64,000 bases of DNA, from assembly GCA_946887075.1 (NCBI GenBank), contig CAMPKA010000017.1, forward strand, positions 3,379-67,378, in the 5' to 3' direction. This document shows positions 47,835 through 56,133 of the stretch, in pieces; position 1 is the stretch's first letter; each line of letters begins with the position of its first letter. A model generated the notes under the pieces. That model was not told the origin of the DNA, did not search any database, and worked only from the letters and a program-made list of their open reading frames with translations. This DNA is from an uncultured Salinimicrobium sp. (GTDB lineage: Bacteria > Bacteroidota > Bacteroidia > Flavobacteriales > Flavobacteriaceae). The position numbers were made by a program, and so were the translations under genes.

Positions 47835-48272
47835 ATGATCAGAAATCTATTGATGTTTTCCCTGATTCTGCTGACTTCATGTAAACACTACCCCGCCGAT
47901 CCTGAAAATTCCTTTACGGAGGCCAAACAGAAAGGATTAAAGGTAGGGATCATTCATAATCCGCCTTTTTCTGTCTACAAGGGTCCAGGAGACTTTGATG
48001 GCACGGAGCTGGAAATGATTAGAAAATTTGCGCGTCAGGAGCACATGCCGCTACTCCTGGAATTCGGTTCTGAAAGCGATCTTATTCAAAAACTGGAGCA
48101 CTATGACCTTCACGTCGTCATTGGGGGATTTACGGGAAAAACCATCTGGAAAAAAAAGGCAGGCCTGACGGCCCCTTATGACCAGAAACACGTATTCCTG
48201 ATCCCAAAAGGGGAGAACCGATTGCTTGCCCACCTGGAATCTTTCATCTTCTCAAAAAAGCCTAAGAAATGA
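47835..48272 (+). CDS. Half-size solute-binding lipoprotein (SBP family 3-like)
   Basis: A 145-residue lipoprotein with lipobox LLTSC (Cys16). The region of about 30-125 matches the first lobe of family 3 solute-binding proteins: LKVGIIHNPPFSVYKG, GTELEMIRKFA, LEHYDLHVVIGG and APYDQKHVFLIPKG. The second lobe, which normally closes over an amino acid, is absent, and the protein ends shortly after in KKPKK. No ABC permease is present. Its stop codon overlaps the CDF start by 4 bp. It could be a truncated gene or a partner subunit for the CDF protein. Confidence 0.75.
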   Translation: MIRNLLMFSLILLTSCKHYPADPENSFTEAKQKGLKVGIIHNPPFSVYKGPGDFDGTELEMIRKFARQEHMPLLLEFGSESDLIQKLEHYDLHVVIGGFTGKTIWKKKAGLTAPYDQKHVFLIPKGENRLLAHLESFIFSKKPKK

Positions 48273-49228
48273 AGAGCATCCATCACTTTGAACTGCCCCC
48301 GAACCTGAGAAAGGTGTTGAAGAAGACCAAAAAGCTGGAATGGATCACGCTGATCTACCTGCTTTCTGTCGCCGTGATCATGTATCTCTCCCTGGGATCT
48401 TCTCAGGCGATGAAGACAGCCTGGCTTGAAGATGTCCTGAGCCTGATCCCGTCCCTCGCTTTTCTTATCACCACAAAAGTGAATGACAGGAGTGCCAACG
48501 AGAATTATCCCTATGGCTACCATCGCGTCTTTTCCATTTCGTTCCTGGCTGGAGCAGTGGCGGTTTTCGGAATGGGAGTGTTCCTGATATATGACTCAGG
48601 TCTCGCCCTGATAAATTCTCATCATCCCACCATCGGGTTCAGGACCGTGTTTGGTTATAGGATCTGGATGGGCTGGATCATGATTGTTGCCTTGCTCTAT
48701 AGCGCCGTCCCCGCTATGATTCTGGGCGCTAAAAAACTGCCTCTGGCAGTCAAGCTCCACAATAAGGTGCTCTACACAGACGCCAGTGCCCAAAAAGCGG
48801 ATTATATGACAGCTCTTGCTGCAATAGTGGGCATTATACTGGTCGGTTTTGGGCTGTGGTGGGCTGATGCTGTTGCTGCTTTGTTTATCTCGGTTTCCGT
48901 GGTCAAAGACGGGGTAATGCATTTGAGGGAGGCAGCCACAGATCTGATGGACCGCTATCCTCAGAAGATCAAGGAAAACCAGCCGGACGAGGTGATCAGG
49001 GAGGTGGAAACTACCGCGGGTCAGTGGTCCTGGGTTAAAGATGTTGCTGTGCGGTTCCGGGAATCCGGGCAGGTATACTTCGGAGAAATTGCCGTGGTGC
49101 CTCAGAAAGGCTATACCATGGAGGATCTCGAAGAGGGTTATAAGGAAATCAGAAAAATCAACTGGAGGCTATTTGATTTTACCATTGCACCTGTACAGGA
49201 ACTACCTCCCTGGGGAAAAAAAAAGTGA
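48269..49228 (+). CDS. Cation diffusion facilitator family transporter with non-standard metal site
   Basis: A 319-residue six-helix CDF protein with a C-terminal cytoplasmic domain (about 225-315). The family signature PYGYHR is present after helix 2. By counting against E. coli FieF, the helix 2 pair expected to be Asp-Asp appears as Glu and Ser (within LEDVLSLIP), and the helix 5 His-Asp pair as Ala and Asp (within DASAQKAD). The ion may therefore differ from zinc or manganese. It is translationally coupled to the half-size binding protein. Its stop codon lies in a 12-bp hairpin. Confidence 0.85.
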   Translation: MKSIHHFELPPNLRKVLKKTKKLEWITLIYLLSVAVIMYLSLGSSQAMKTAWLEDVLSLIPSLAFLITTKVNDRSANENYPYGYHRVFSISFLAGAVAVFGMGVFLIYDSGLALINSHHPTIGFRTVFGYRIWMGWIMIVALLYSAVPAMILGAKKLPLAVKLHNKVLYTDASAQKADYMTALAAIVGIILVGFGLWWADAVAALFISVSVVKDGVMHLREAATDLMDRYPQKIKENQPDEVIREVETTAGQWSWVKDVAVRFRESGQVYFGEIAVVPQKGYTMEDLEEGYKEIRKINWRLFDFTIAPVQELPPWGKKK

Positions 49229-49260
49229 GAACGGCAATGTAGGGGGTCCCGTTCTCACTT
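49223..49260. terminator. Long hairpin over the CDF stop codon
   Basis: A 12-bp perfect stem (AAGTGAGAACGG at 49223-49234 with CCGTTCTCACTT at 49249-49260) includes the TGA of the CDF gene. A run of A precedes it and no T-run follows, so on the minus strand it looks like an intrinsic terminator, while on the plus strand it would be a stop-codon hairpin or 3' stabiliser. Confidence 0.55.
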
Positions 49261-49376
49261 GAAAAGCCCTTAGGCTCCAAGCTGACAATATAAAGAATAT
49301 CAGCAGGGCGGAGCGCACTGCCGATTACCTTTAACCCATTTTTAACAGCGGGTCCTTCCCGATCTTCTAAGGAGTT

Positions 49377-50516
49377 ATGATGAAACAAAAGCTGAAAGAA
49401 AATCTACTTGCGATCCTATCCCGGATTGAACTGGGATTTTCCAGGTCAAAATTTGAGGTTAAGGACAGGCTGAATTTGCTGGAGCCGATCAAAATTATGC
49501 CTTATTACGGGTTTGGGAACCGTCATTACGTCTATCTTAAAGGACGTGTTCTGGAACAGGAAAAGGTGAGGGAAAAACAGGACCAGGGATCGGATTGGGA
49601 GCATCTCAAGGACACTTACAAAAGATTTGAATCAGATGAGATACCAGGCATTTTAATCCAGGGCAGTTTCGCAGGTCAACAGAAACAAATCCGCACCGAC
49701 CATGAGGGTTTTTTCGAATTCGAGTTCAGGTTCGAATCCCCGGTGGATTTCGAGAAAAGCGGTAAAAAGGTAGAACTGGAATTATTGGAGACTAAAACCG
49801 ATAAGGATAAGACCAAGGCCGAAGGGGAAATTTTTGTTCCTGATAAGGATACCGAGTTCGGAATATTGTCTGATATAGACGATACAGTGCTGGTGTCAAA
49901 GATCACCCATTTTCTGGCAAGGCTTAAGCTTTCTCTTTTGGACGATGCCTCTGAACGAAGTCCTTTCCCCGGAATTGCTGCTTTCTTGCGTGCGCTCCAA
50001 AAAGGAAGTGATAACAAAAAGAGCAATCCGTTGTTCTTCGTCTCAGGAAGCGAATGGAATCTGTACGATTTGTTGATCAATTTTTTCCGGTATCATGATA
50101 TCCCGGAAGGGCCTCTGCTCTTAAAAGATAAAGGGCTGCAACAAAAAGAACTGCGCATTGACACCAAGGGAAGCCCACACAAGATCGAGCGGATCCGACA
50201 TGTTCTTGATACTTTCCCTTTTCTCAAATTCATCTGTATCGGGGACAGTGGAGAACAAGACCCTGAGACCTACCTGGATATTCTTGAGGAGTATCCTGAC
50301 CAGATTCTGGCTATTTACATCCGGGACGTTTCAGAGCAAGACCGAGACCGGGAGGTAAACGAAATCAAAAAAAAGGTAAATGAAAAGGGAGTGGAAATGC
50401 TACTGGTGGAGGATACGGTCACCGCGGCTAAACATGCCCTAGGAGCAAACTGGATCAATCAGAGTCAGCTTCAGGAAATCGCAAGGGAGTGCGAAAAAGA
50501 CAGAGGAAAGACATAA
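49377..50516 (+). CDS. App1-like phosphatidate phosphatase domain protein
   Basis: A 379-residue protein whose C-terminal two-thirds match the App1/DUF2183 family of HAD-like Mg-dependent phosphatidate phosphatases. The catalytic DIDDT motif is at residues 166-170, followed by SGSEWNLYDLL and IGDSGEQDPE, the later HAD motifs. The N-terminal 150 residues form a beta-rich domain. No signal peptide or membrane helix is seen, so it is likely cytoplasmic. The substrate could be phosphatidic acid or an inositol-type lipid, which is inferred. It stands alone. Confidence 0.88.
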   Translation: MMKQKLKENLLAILSRIELGFSRSKFEVKDRLNLLEPIKIMPYYGFGNRHYVYLKGRVLEQEKVREKQDQGSDWEHLKDTYKRFESDEIPGILIQGSFAGQQKQIRTDHEGFFEFEFRFESPVDFEKSGKKVELELLETKTDKDKTKAEGEIFVPDKDTEFGILSDIDDTVLVSKITHFLARLKLSLLDDASERSPFPGIAAFLRALQKGSDNKKSNPLFFVSGSEWNLYDLLINFFRYHDIPEGPLLLKDKGLQQKELRIDTKGSPHKIERIRHVLDTFPFLKFICIGDSGEQDPETYLDILEEYPDQILAIYIRDVSEQDRDREVNEIKKKVNEKGVEMLLVEDTVTAAKHALGANWINQSQLQEIARECEKDRGKT

Positions 50517-50522
50517 ATATAC

Positions 50523-50912
50523 TCAGTTCTTGCTTCTGCTCATATAAATATTCATGAAGAGATGATGAGCCATATTTCGTGCTCTGTTCTTTGCGAGATT
50601 AGCCCGCTCTCCCTCGAATAGTTCATCGATTGTACTGAACCACATATTGAGCCACTCCCCGAAATGCCGTTGCTCTATCGCATGGTTGAAGGAATCATCA
50701 ACCTTCTTGTGGGCCAACATCGGATTTCCTCTGAACTTGCTGACCATGAAAAGATTTGTTTCCCAGAAGTCCGTCAGTTTTTCCAGGTGTTCTGGCCAAT
50801 CCTGGATCATTTCATTGAAGAAGTTCCCGATTTCAGGATTTTTTCTTACCCTTCCATAAAATGTGGTAACCAGGAGGGAAACATCCTCCCGGTTCTGAAT
50901 ATCTGTTTTCAT
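50523..50912 (-). CDS. Group III truncated haemoglobin
   Basis: A 129-residue 2-over-2 globin. The group III pattern is visible: FYGRVRKNPEIGNFFNE at the start, FWETNLF, and HKKVDDSFNHAIEQRHF with the proximal His region. Such proteins bind O2 or NO and help nitrosative stress defence. It lies downstream of the NO reductase gene on the same strand, separated from the small membrane protein by 5 bp, which supports a NO role. Confidence 0.9.
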   Translation of the reverse strand: MKTDIQNREDVSLLVTTFYGRVRKNPEIGNFFNEMIQDWPEHLEKLTDFWETNLFMVSKFRGNPMLAHKKVDDSFNHAIEQRHFGEWLNMWFSTIDELFEGERANLAKNRARNMAHHLFMNIYMSRSKN

Positions 50913-50917
50913 AGTAT

Positions 50918-51208
50918 CTAATATCGGATCCAGACATTGAGGACCAGTAGCACTGTGCTGACCAGCAAACTTACAATAAGTGCGTTAAAAACAAATCTTT
51001 TTTTCATCTGGGCAAGTACGGAAGCGTTGTATCCCATACAGACTACCACGACCAAAAAAAGTTGGGTCATTTGGATGAAGTCATGGCCGTTCATCAAAAT
51101 GAGCATGGCGGCAGCTGATCCCAAACAACTGGAGAGAATTATGGCCACCGTGGAATACCCCAGGAAAAGCTCCTCAAAATCCTTGTATAACAGTTCGTAG
51201 ATTCTCAT
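50918..51208 (-). CDS. Small three-helix membrane protein of the NO cluster
   Basis: Ninety-six residues with three predicted helices (about 17-38, 45-62 and 72-93) and a basic turn MKKR before the third. No family is recognised. It has a -7 box at 51232-51239 and is followed 5 bp later by the truncated globin gene, so these two are an operon downstream of norB. A role in NO handling is inferred from position only. Confidence 0.65.
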   Translation of the reverse strand: MRIYELLYKDFEELFLGYSTVAIILSSCLGSAAAMLILMNGHDFIQMTQLFLVVVVCMGYNASVLAQMKKRFVFNALIVSLLVSTVLLVLNVWIRY

Positions 51209-51231
51209 GATGTTATGTTTTAATGATGAGA

Positions 51232-51239
51232 CAAAACTA
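51232..51239 (-). promoter_or_regulatory. -7 promoter element of the small membrane protein-globin operon
   Basis: The minus strand reads TAGTTTTG, a perfect TAnnTTTG box, about 24 nt before the ATG at 51208. The leader is about 19 nt. Confidence 0.5.
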
Positions 51240-51332
51240 AACCTGGAGGCGCGTACAAAATATGACTGGGATCATGAATCGGCAGATTGATCAGGGGGGA
51301 CGACAGGATTGGGTGCCGGAAGACCACGTGTG

Positions 51333-51376
51333 AAAAAAAAAATCTGTCCGGTAAAGGGAAACCTTACCGGACAGAT
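51333..51376 (-). terminator. Intrinsic terminator of norB
   Basis: A 15-bp stem with one bulged A (ATCTGTCCGGTAA... / TTACCGGACAGAT) at 51342-51376, followed on the minus strand by nine or more T. Confidence 0.92.
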
Positions 51377-51409
51377 GATGTAAAGGAATTATTTTCAGGT
51401 CTGTTTTTC

Positions 51410-53647
51410 CTACGGAAGTTTTTTCCTGCTGTCTAAGGAAAATACGAACCAAACAAAAGCCACCAGACCAATAGCAAAGATCGTATCCCCGATCACCCGC
51501 AGCCATCTCAGGGTATCCATTCCTGGCTGTTGCATGAACTCAGCTGACCGGGCGTACCACATCCCTTCATTAACGCTCGCTATGGTCTGGAGCAGACCGA
51601 TGGGCAATACGCTGAGCAGGACCATAAGTAACAGACCCACATTGATAGACCAGAATGAGAATTTCAACAGGTTATCATTCCAGATCTGTACCCGATACAT
51701 ACTTCTGAGTACAAATAACATCAAACCGATTCCAAGCATACCGTAGACCCCAAACAAGGCGGTATGGGCATGCACTGCAGTGGTATTGAGCCCCTGCATG
51801 AAGTACAGTGCAATGGGCGGATTGATGATGAACCCAAAAATTCCTGCCCCGAGGAAGTTCCAGAAAGCAACTGCCACCAGGCAGTATATGGGCCATTTAT
51901 AATCCCTGATCCATTTTGAAGTACGGCTCAGACGGTAATTCTCATAGGCCTCTATACCGATCAGGACCAGAGGAACTACTTCCAATGCACTGAAGGTAGC
52001 TCCGATAGCCATTACTGCCGTTGGAGTTCCGCTGAAATACAGGTGATGGAAGGTTCCGAGTATTCCTCCTGAGAGAAAGATTACCGTAGCCAACAGGACA
52101 TTCAAAGTGGCTGTTTTAGTTCGAAGCAGCCCCAGGCGTACAAAGAGAAAGGCACCAACAACTGTGGCAAAGACCTCAAAAAAACCTTCCACCCAAAGAT
52201 GGACCACCCACCATCGCCAGTATTCCGCGATTGCGAGGTTGGTTTGCCTACCCCACATTAGACCAGCTGCATAGAATAATGCAATGGCAGCTGAAGATAC
52301 CAGGAACATCAATAAAAGATTGCGCTCTGAGGTTTTGCTTTTCAGTACAGGGAGCAGCGGACGTACCATCAGGGCGAGCCAGAGGAACAATCCGATCAGC
52401 AGGAAAATTTGCCAAAATCGGCCGAGGTCCACATATTCGTATCCCTGATGACCGAACCAGAAATTTTCCTCCAGCCCCAGCTTTTGCATCACGCCCATCC
52501 ATTGTCCAGCCATGGAACCAAGCACTATGATTAACAGACAGATAAAAAGAAAATTGACCCCTGCCCGCTGAAATCGCGGGTCTTTTCCTGAAACCGCGGG
52601 AGCTATATAGAGTCCGGTGGCAAGCCAGGCTGTGGCGATCCACAGAATTCCGAGCTGAACATGCCAGGTGCGGGAGATGGAATACGGGAGTATCTTTGCC
52701 AGATCCAGGCCGTAAAAGGCGTCTCCTTCTACCCCGTAATGGGCAGTAATGACACCAAAAGTCACTTGTACCAGAATAAGCAGGCTAACCACCCAAAGGT
52801 ATTTCTTGACCGCAATCATAGAAGGCGTAATGGTCTGGCGCATCAAAGGATCTTCTATCGGCACTTCGGGATGTTCCTCCGCCTTCATTCTGGCATGGTA
52901 GAATACCATGATCCCGATTCCAAAGAGAAGCAGGACAATACTGAACCCGGTCCAGATGATGAGGTCTCCGGTAGGCTTGTTTCCAACGAGGTCTTCTGGA
53001 GGCCAGTTGTGCGTATAGGTAACCTCACTGTCCGGCCTTTCGGTCACTGTAGCCCAGGTGGCCCAAAAGAAAAAGGCGCTCATCTGTCGCATTCTAGCCT
53101 CATCCTTGATGGCATTCTTCGGGATGGCATAATGCGCCCTTAATTCATCGAGCTCAGGATTTTCCATGAACAACCCCTTGTAATAGTGATGCAACTGCTC
53201 AATCGCTTTTGCGCGCAAAGGACTTATTGTAATGATTCCTGTGTCAGGATCATAAGTGTTTCTGCGTAACTCTTGCTGCAGACGTCTTTCAAGAGCCGCC
53301 TGTTGCTCACTTGTCATGGAGTCGTAGGGCTTCTTATGGTCCTGCTGGGCCCAGTGGTCCAGCAGGTAAAGGGATTCGCGGTGAAGCCAATCTGCTGTCC
53401 AGTCCGGAGCAGTGTACGCACCATGTCCCCATACAGAACCCACTTCCTGTCCTCCCATGCTTTGCCAGACGTTTTGTCCATCTTTGATGTCCTGGCCATC
53501 AAAGATGACTCTGCCATCAGAAGTAACGACCTTCTCCGGTAGAGGAGGGGCCTGTTGGTAAATTTCAAAGCCGTAGTATCCGAGCACTGCAAAGGAAATC
53601 GAAGTAACCAGGAGAAAGGCGATCCAAAGTTTTCTTTCTTTATTCAT
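51410..53647 (-). CDS. norB: Quinol-dependent nitric oxide reductase
   Basis: A single-subunit qNor of 745 residues that reduces two NO to N2O with electrons from (mena)quinol in the inner membrane. The N-terminal extension with the soluble domain, WQSMGGQEVGSVWGHGAYTAPDWTADW, marks the quinol type. Then come about 14 membrane helices with the haem and FeB ligands, including HLWVEGFFEVF and the H-rich stretch TTAVHAHTALFGVYG. No NorC is needed. RIC and globin genes alongside suggest NO detoxification. There is no nitrite or nitrate reductase here. Confidence 0.95.
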   Translation of the reverse strand: MNKERKLWIAFLLVTSISFAVLGYYGFEIYQQAPPLPEKVVTSDGRVIFDGQDIKDGQNVWQSMGGQEVGSVWGHGAYTAPDWTADWLHRESLYLLDHWAQQDHKKPYDSMTSEQQAALERRLQQELRRNTYDPDTGIITISPLRAKAIEQLHHYYKGLFMENPELDELRAHYAIPKNAIKDEARMRQMSAFFFWATWATVTERPDSEVTYTHNWPPEDLVGNKPTGDLIIWTGFSIVLLLFGIGIMVFYHARMKAEEHPEVPIEDPLMRQTITPSMIAVKKYLWVVSLLILVQVTFGVITAHYGVEGDAFYGLDLAKILPYSISRTWHVQLGILWIATAWLATGLYIAPAVSGKDPRFQRAGVNFLFICLLIIVLGSMAGQWMGVMQKLGLEENFWFGHQGYEYVDLGRFWQIFLLIGLFLWLALMVRPLLPVLKSKTSERNLLLMFLVSSAAIALFYAAGLMWGRQTNLAIAEYWRWWVVHLWVEGFFEVFATVVGAFLFVRLGLLRTKTATLNVLLATVIFLSGGILGTFHHLYFSGTPTAVMAIGATFSALEVVPLVLIGIEAYENYRLSRTSKWIRDYKWPIYCLVAVAFWNFLGAGIFGFIINPPIALYFMQGLNTTAVHAHTALFGVYGMLGIGLMLFVLRSMYRVQIWNDNLLKFSFWSINVGLLLMVLLSVLPIGLLQTIASVNEGMWYARSAEFMQQPGMDTLRWLRVIGDTIFAIGLVAFVWFVFSLDSRKKLP

Positions 53648-53716
53648 AAAGTAAAATGGTTGGAAACTAAATATTGATTATCATGAAGAAGACCATAAAC
53701 CGTTGTTGGTCCGGAT

Positions 53717-54439
53717 CTATCTTTCCAATTGTTTTTGCAGAACCAGGGCTTTCGGAAATAGAATGTTATTCTCAAGATGGACGTGATGGTGAAGATCTTC
53801 TTCGAATTCCTGAAGTTTAGCGTAAAATGCGCGGTAAGTATTGCATGCACCGGACGGAGGTGTATAACCGTCGCTTAGTTGGAATATTTGTCTGAAAATT
53901 TCTCCAGCATCCTCATGTTCCGCTTCCATCATCCTGATCGGATTGTCAATGTTTCCAAAATGCGCTGCAGGAGCAGGCAATCCTTCCTTCTGGCATTTGA
54001 CAAGCTTCTTGATGAATGGGAACAGGATAAGTTCCTCCTTTTTCATATGTGCACTTAACTCGCCAGAAACTTTGCGGACAAGATCTTTAATGTGTAGTAA
54101 TTCTAAGTAGTGATGGCCATGCACTTTGGCAACCCGCTCTGCATACTGGAGCAGCAGGGGGATGTTTTCTTCTGTGTATGCATGATGAACATGGATAATG
54201 TGATCGGTCAGAAAATCCAGCGACCATTGATCATATTGGTTTCTTCTGGTGGACCCGTTGCCAACAGCAAACAGATCCTCCAATAGTTGCTCCTCATTAA
54301 CACCTCCCTTTTCACAGGCTTTGCGGATGCTCACGCCCCCACCACAGCAGAAATCAATCCCATATTTTTTAAATACATGCGCAGTGTGTATGTTTTCAGT
54401 AACCCATTGCGCAACCGTTTTTGGTTGTATTTGTTCCAT
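53717..54439 (-). CDS. ric: RIC/ScdA-type di-iron iron-sulfur cluster repair protein
   Basis: A 240-residue hemerythrin-like protein (YtfE/ScdA/DnrN family) that repairs Fe-S clusters damaged by NO or oxidants. The N-terminal ScdA_N domain includes KYGIDFCCGGG. The C-terminal hemerythrin-like bundle (about 75-235) carries His/Glu ligands such as HIIHVHHAYTEENIP and LHHHVHLENNILFPKA. It lies directly upstream of norB. The start MEQIQPKTVA is preferred over an upstream ATG at 54469, by family length. Confidence 0.93.
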   Translation of the reverse strand: MEQIQPKTVAQWVTENIHTAHVFKKYGIDFCCGGGVSIRKACEKGGVNEEQLLEDLFAVGNGSTRRNQYDQWSLDFLTDHIIHVHHAYTEENIPLLLQYAERVAKVHGHHYLELLHIKDLVRKVSGELSAHMKKEELILFPFIKKLVKCQKEGLPAPAAHFGNIDNPIRMMEAEHEDAGEIFRQIFQLSDGYTPPSGACNTYRAFYAKLQEFEEDLHHHVHLENNILFPKALVLQKQLER

Positions 54440-54689
54440 TGTAAATTTATTTTGGTTCACGTAGCGCAAATTTCGGCAGTTAGGGATCGGGATAATATGA
54501 GGAAAATCATATTGGACAAGATTCCTCCTCGGGAGCTACAACAAAGAGGAAGGAACCTTCTCCGTTATAGCAAACAGAATATAGAAAATAAGGTTGCAAA
54601 TCGAACTGAAGCGCGTTATCTTGTTAAATAACTCCGATACATATCTGCCTTGATACAACGGGTAGGGATGTTGGAACAATAAACCGATC
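54440..54689. other. Gap between ric and the 34-aa frame
   Basis: About 250 bp with no recognised gene. A basic 44-codon frame (54497-54631, plus strand, beginning MRKIILDKIPP) is present without support. No perfect TAnnTTTG box, FNR-like site or NsrR-like site could be read by eye in front of ric. Confidence 0.4.
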
Positions 54690-54794
54690 ATGTTAGGAAT
54701 CCTACTTGCGAAAAAAGGGAAGACCAAAACCATAAAGGTTTTACTGGTAGCTTCAGTACTATTGATGGGAATAGGTCTGGCCGTGCTTTTGTAA
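54690..54794 (+). CDS. Possible 34-aa single-helix membrane peptide
   Basis: An ATG-to-TAA frame of 34 residues with a basic N-terminal half (KKGKTKTIK) and a hydrophobic C-terminal helix (VLLVASVLLMGIGLAVLL). It is followed by a 10-bp hairpin, which gives some support that it is a real transcript. It could equally be chance, as nothing homologous is known to me. Confidence 0.35.
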   Translation: MLGILLAKKGKTKTIKVLLVASVLLMGIGLAVLL

Positions 54795-54813
54795 CCCGCT
54801 GAGGCAGCTGGTT

Positions 54814-54840
54814 CAGGGGCTTCTATCTTCGAAGCCCCTG
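54814..54840 (+). terminator. Hairpin after the 34-aa frame
   Basis: A perfect 10-bp stem (CAGGGGCTTC with GAAGCCCCTG), a 7-nt loop, then TGTTTGT, a weak T-tract. Probably a terminator on the plus strand. Confidence 0.55.
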
Positions 54841-54904
54841 TGTTTGTATGTCCTTACCTCTTCCTGCCAGGACCATTCCTGCGCAGGTGTCCTGGTAATG
54901 AAGG

Positions 54905-56131
54905 TTATTCATATTTCAGTTCTGAATAGGCTGCCGTACCATGTTCATGAACGTCCAGGCCTTCGATCTCCTCCTGTTCCGTAACTCTCAGCTTTTTATT
55001 CTGCTTCAGAAAATAGAATATTGCGAACGAAGTGGAAACCGCAAAAATTCCAACTGTACCCACTCCGATGAGCTGAACAAGCAGCTGTTTAAGACCTGCC
55101 AGACTTCCAAAAATGCCTACCGCAAGGGTACCCCAGATTCCACAGGTGAGATGAACCGAAACTGCACCAACAGGATCGTCAAGTTTGACTTTTTCCAGGA
55201 AGGCTACTGACAGAACTATAAGTATTCCTGAAATCGCTCCGATTAAAAAGGAATCCCACACGCCCATAACATCTGCGGAGGCGGTAATCCCTACCAGACC
55301 TCCGAGGATCCCATTGAGCACCATGGATAAGTCGTAAGCTCGATAACGAATTCTGGTGAATAGAAAGGAACTTAATCCTCCGGCTGCAGCGGAGATGCAG
55401 GTCGTTACCAGAACCAAAGAGGTGGCACCGGGATCAGCCGAGAGAACCGACCCACCGTTAAATCCGAACCACCCGAACCATAGCAATAAGGCGCCAACTG
55501 TAGAAAGCGGAATACTGTGACCTGGGATGACTCTTATTTCTCCCTCTCCGAATTTCCCTATGCGCGGGCCCAATAGGATTATTCCGATCAGAGCTGCCCA
55601 ACCTCCTACCGAATGCACCAAAGTGGATCCAGCGAAGTCGTAAAAGCCCAGATCATTCAGAAATCCGCCTCCCCATTTCCACATGCCCGTGATGGGATAT
55701 ACAAGGCCGACATAAAGAACAGAAAACGCGATGAAGCCCGTCAGCTTTATTCTTTCGGCCACTGCCCCCGACACTATGGTAGCAGCAGTGGCTGCGAACA
55801 TGGCCTGGAAGAGAAAATCTGTATAAAATGTGTATCTCCCTCCTGAATAGTCAGAGGTTAAACCTCCGTCAGGAAGCGGAATCCCGAAACCTGAAAACCC
55901 GAAAATCCCTCCAGCAAATCCCTCTCCCGGATACATCAGGCTAAAACCGACAAGAGTATAGGTCAGGATCCCAATGATGATGACCATGATATTCTTAAAA
56001 AGAATATTGATGGTATTTTTTGAGCGGGTAAGCCCTATTTCCAAAAGGGAAAAACCCAGATGCATGATAAAGACAAGAATGATGCATAACATCATCCATA
56101 CATTATTGATTACGAAGTTGAGATTCTCCAT
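54905..56131 (-). CDS. amt: Ammonium transporter
   Basis: An 11-helix Amt/Rh family channel-transporter of 408 residues that brings ammonium into the cytoplasm. The twin pore histidines are seen in TLVHSVGGWAALIG and VSVHLTCGIWG, and the GFSLLEIGL region is at the start. It follows glnK by 2 bp on the same strand, the normal glnK-amt arrangement. P-II protein blocks the pore when nitrogen is plentiful. Confidence 0.96.
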   Translation of the reverse strand: MENLNFVINNVWMMLCIILVFIMHLGFSLLEIGLTRSKNTINILFKNIMVIIIGILTYTLVGFSLMYPGEGFAGGIFGFSGFGIPLPDGGLTSDYSGGRYTFYTDFLFQAMFAATAATIVSGAVAERIKLTGFIAFSVLYVGLVYPITGMWKWGGGFLNDLGFYDFAGSTLVHSVGGWAALIGIILLGPRIGKFGEGEIRVIPGHSIPLSTVGALLLWFGWFGFNGGSVLSADPGATSLVLVTTCISAAAGGLSSFLFTRIRYRAYDLSMVLNGILGGLVGITASADVMGVWDSFLIGAISGILIVLSVAFLEKVKLDDPVGAVSVHLTCGIWGTLAVGIFGSLAGLKQLLVQLIGVGTVGIFAVSTSFAIFYFLKQNKKLRVTEQEEIEGLDVHEHGTAAYSELKYE

Positions 56132-56133
56132 GA

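Noticed and set aside
53640..53716. Palindrome TTGATTATCATG upstream of norB as an FNR-like site
   Set aside because: The half-sites TGAT/ATCA are separated by one base, not the four needed for an FNR-type TTGATnnnnATCAA box.
54497..54631. 44-codon basic frame upstream of ric
   Set aside because: No ribosome site, promoter or homologue; recorded only within the gap entry.
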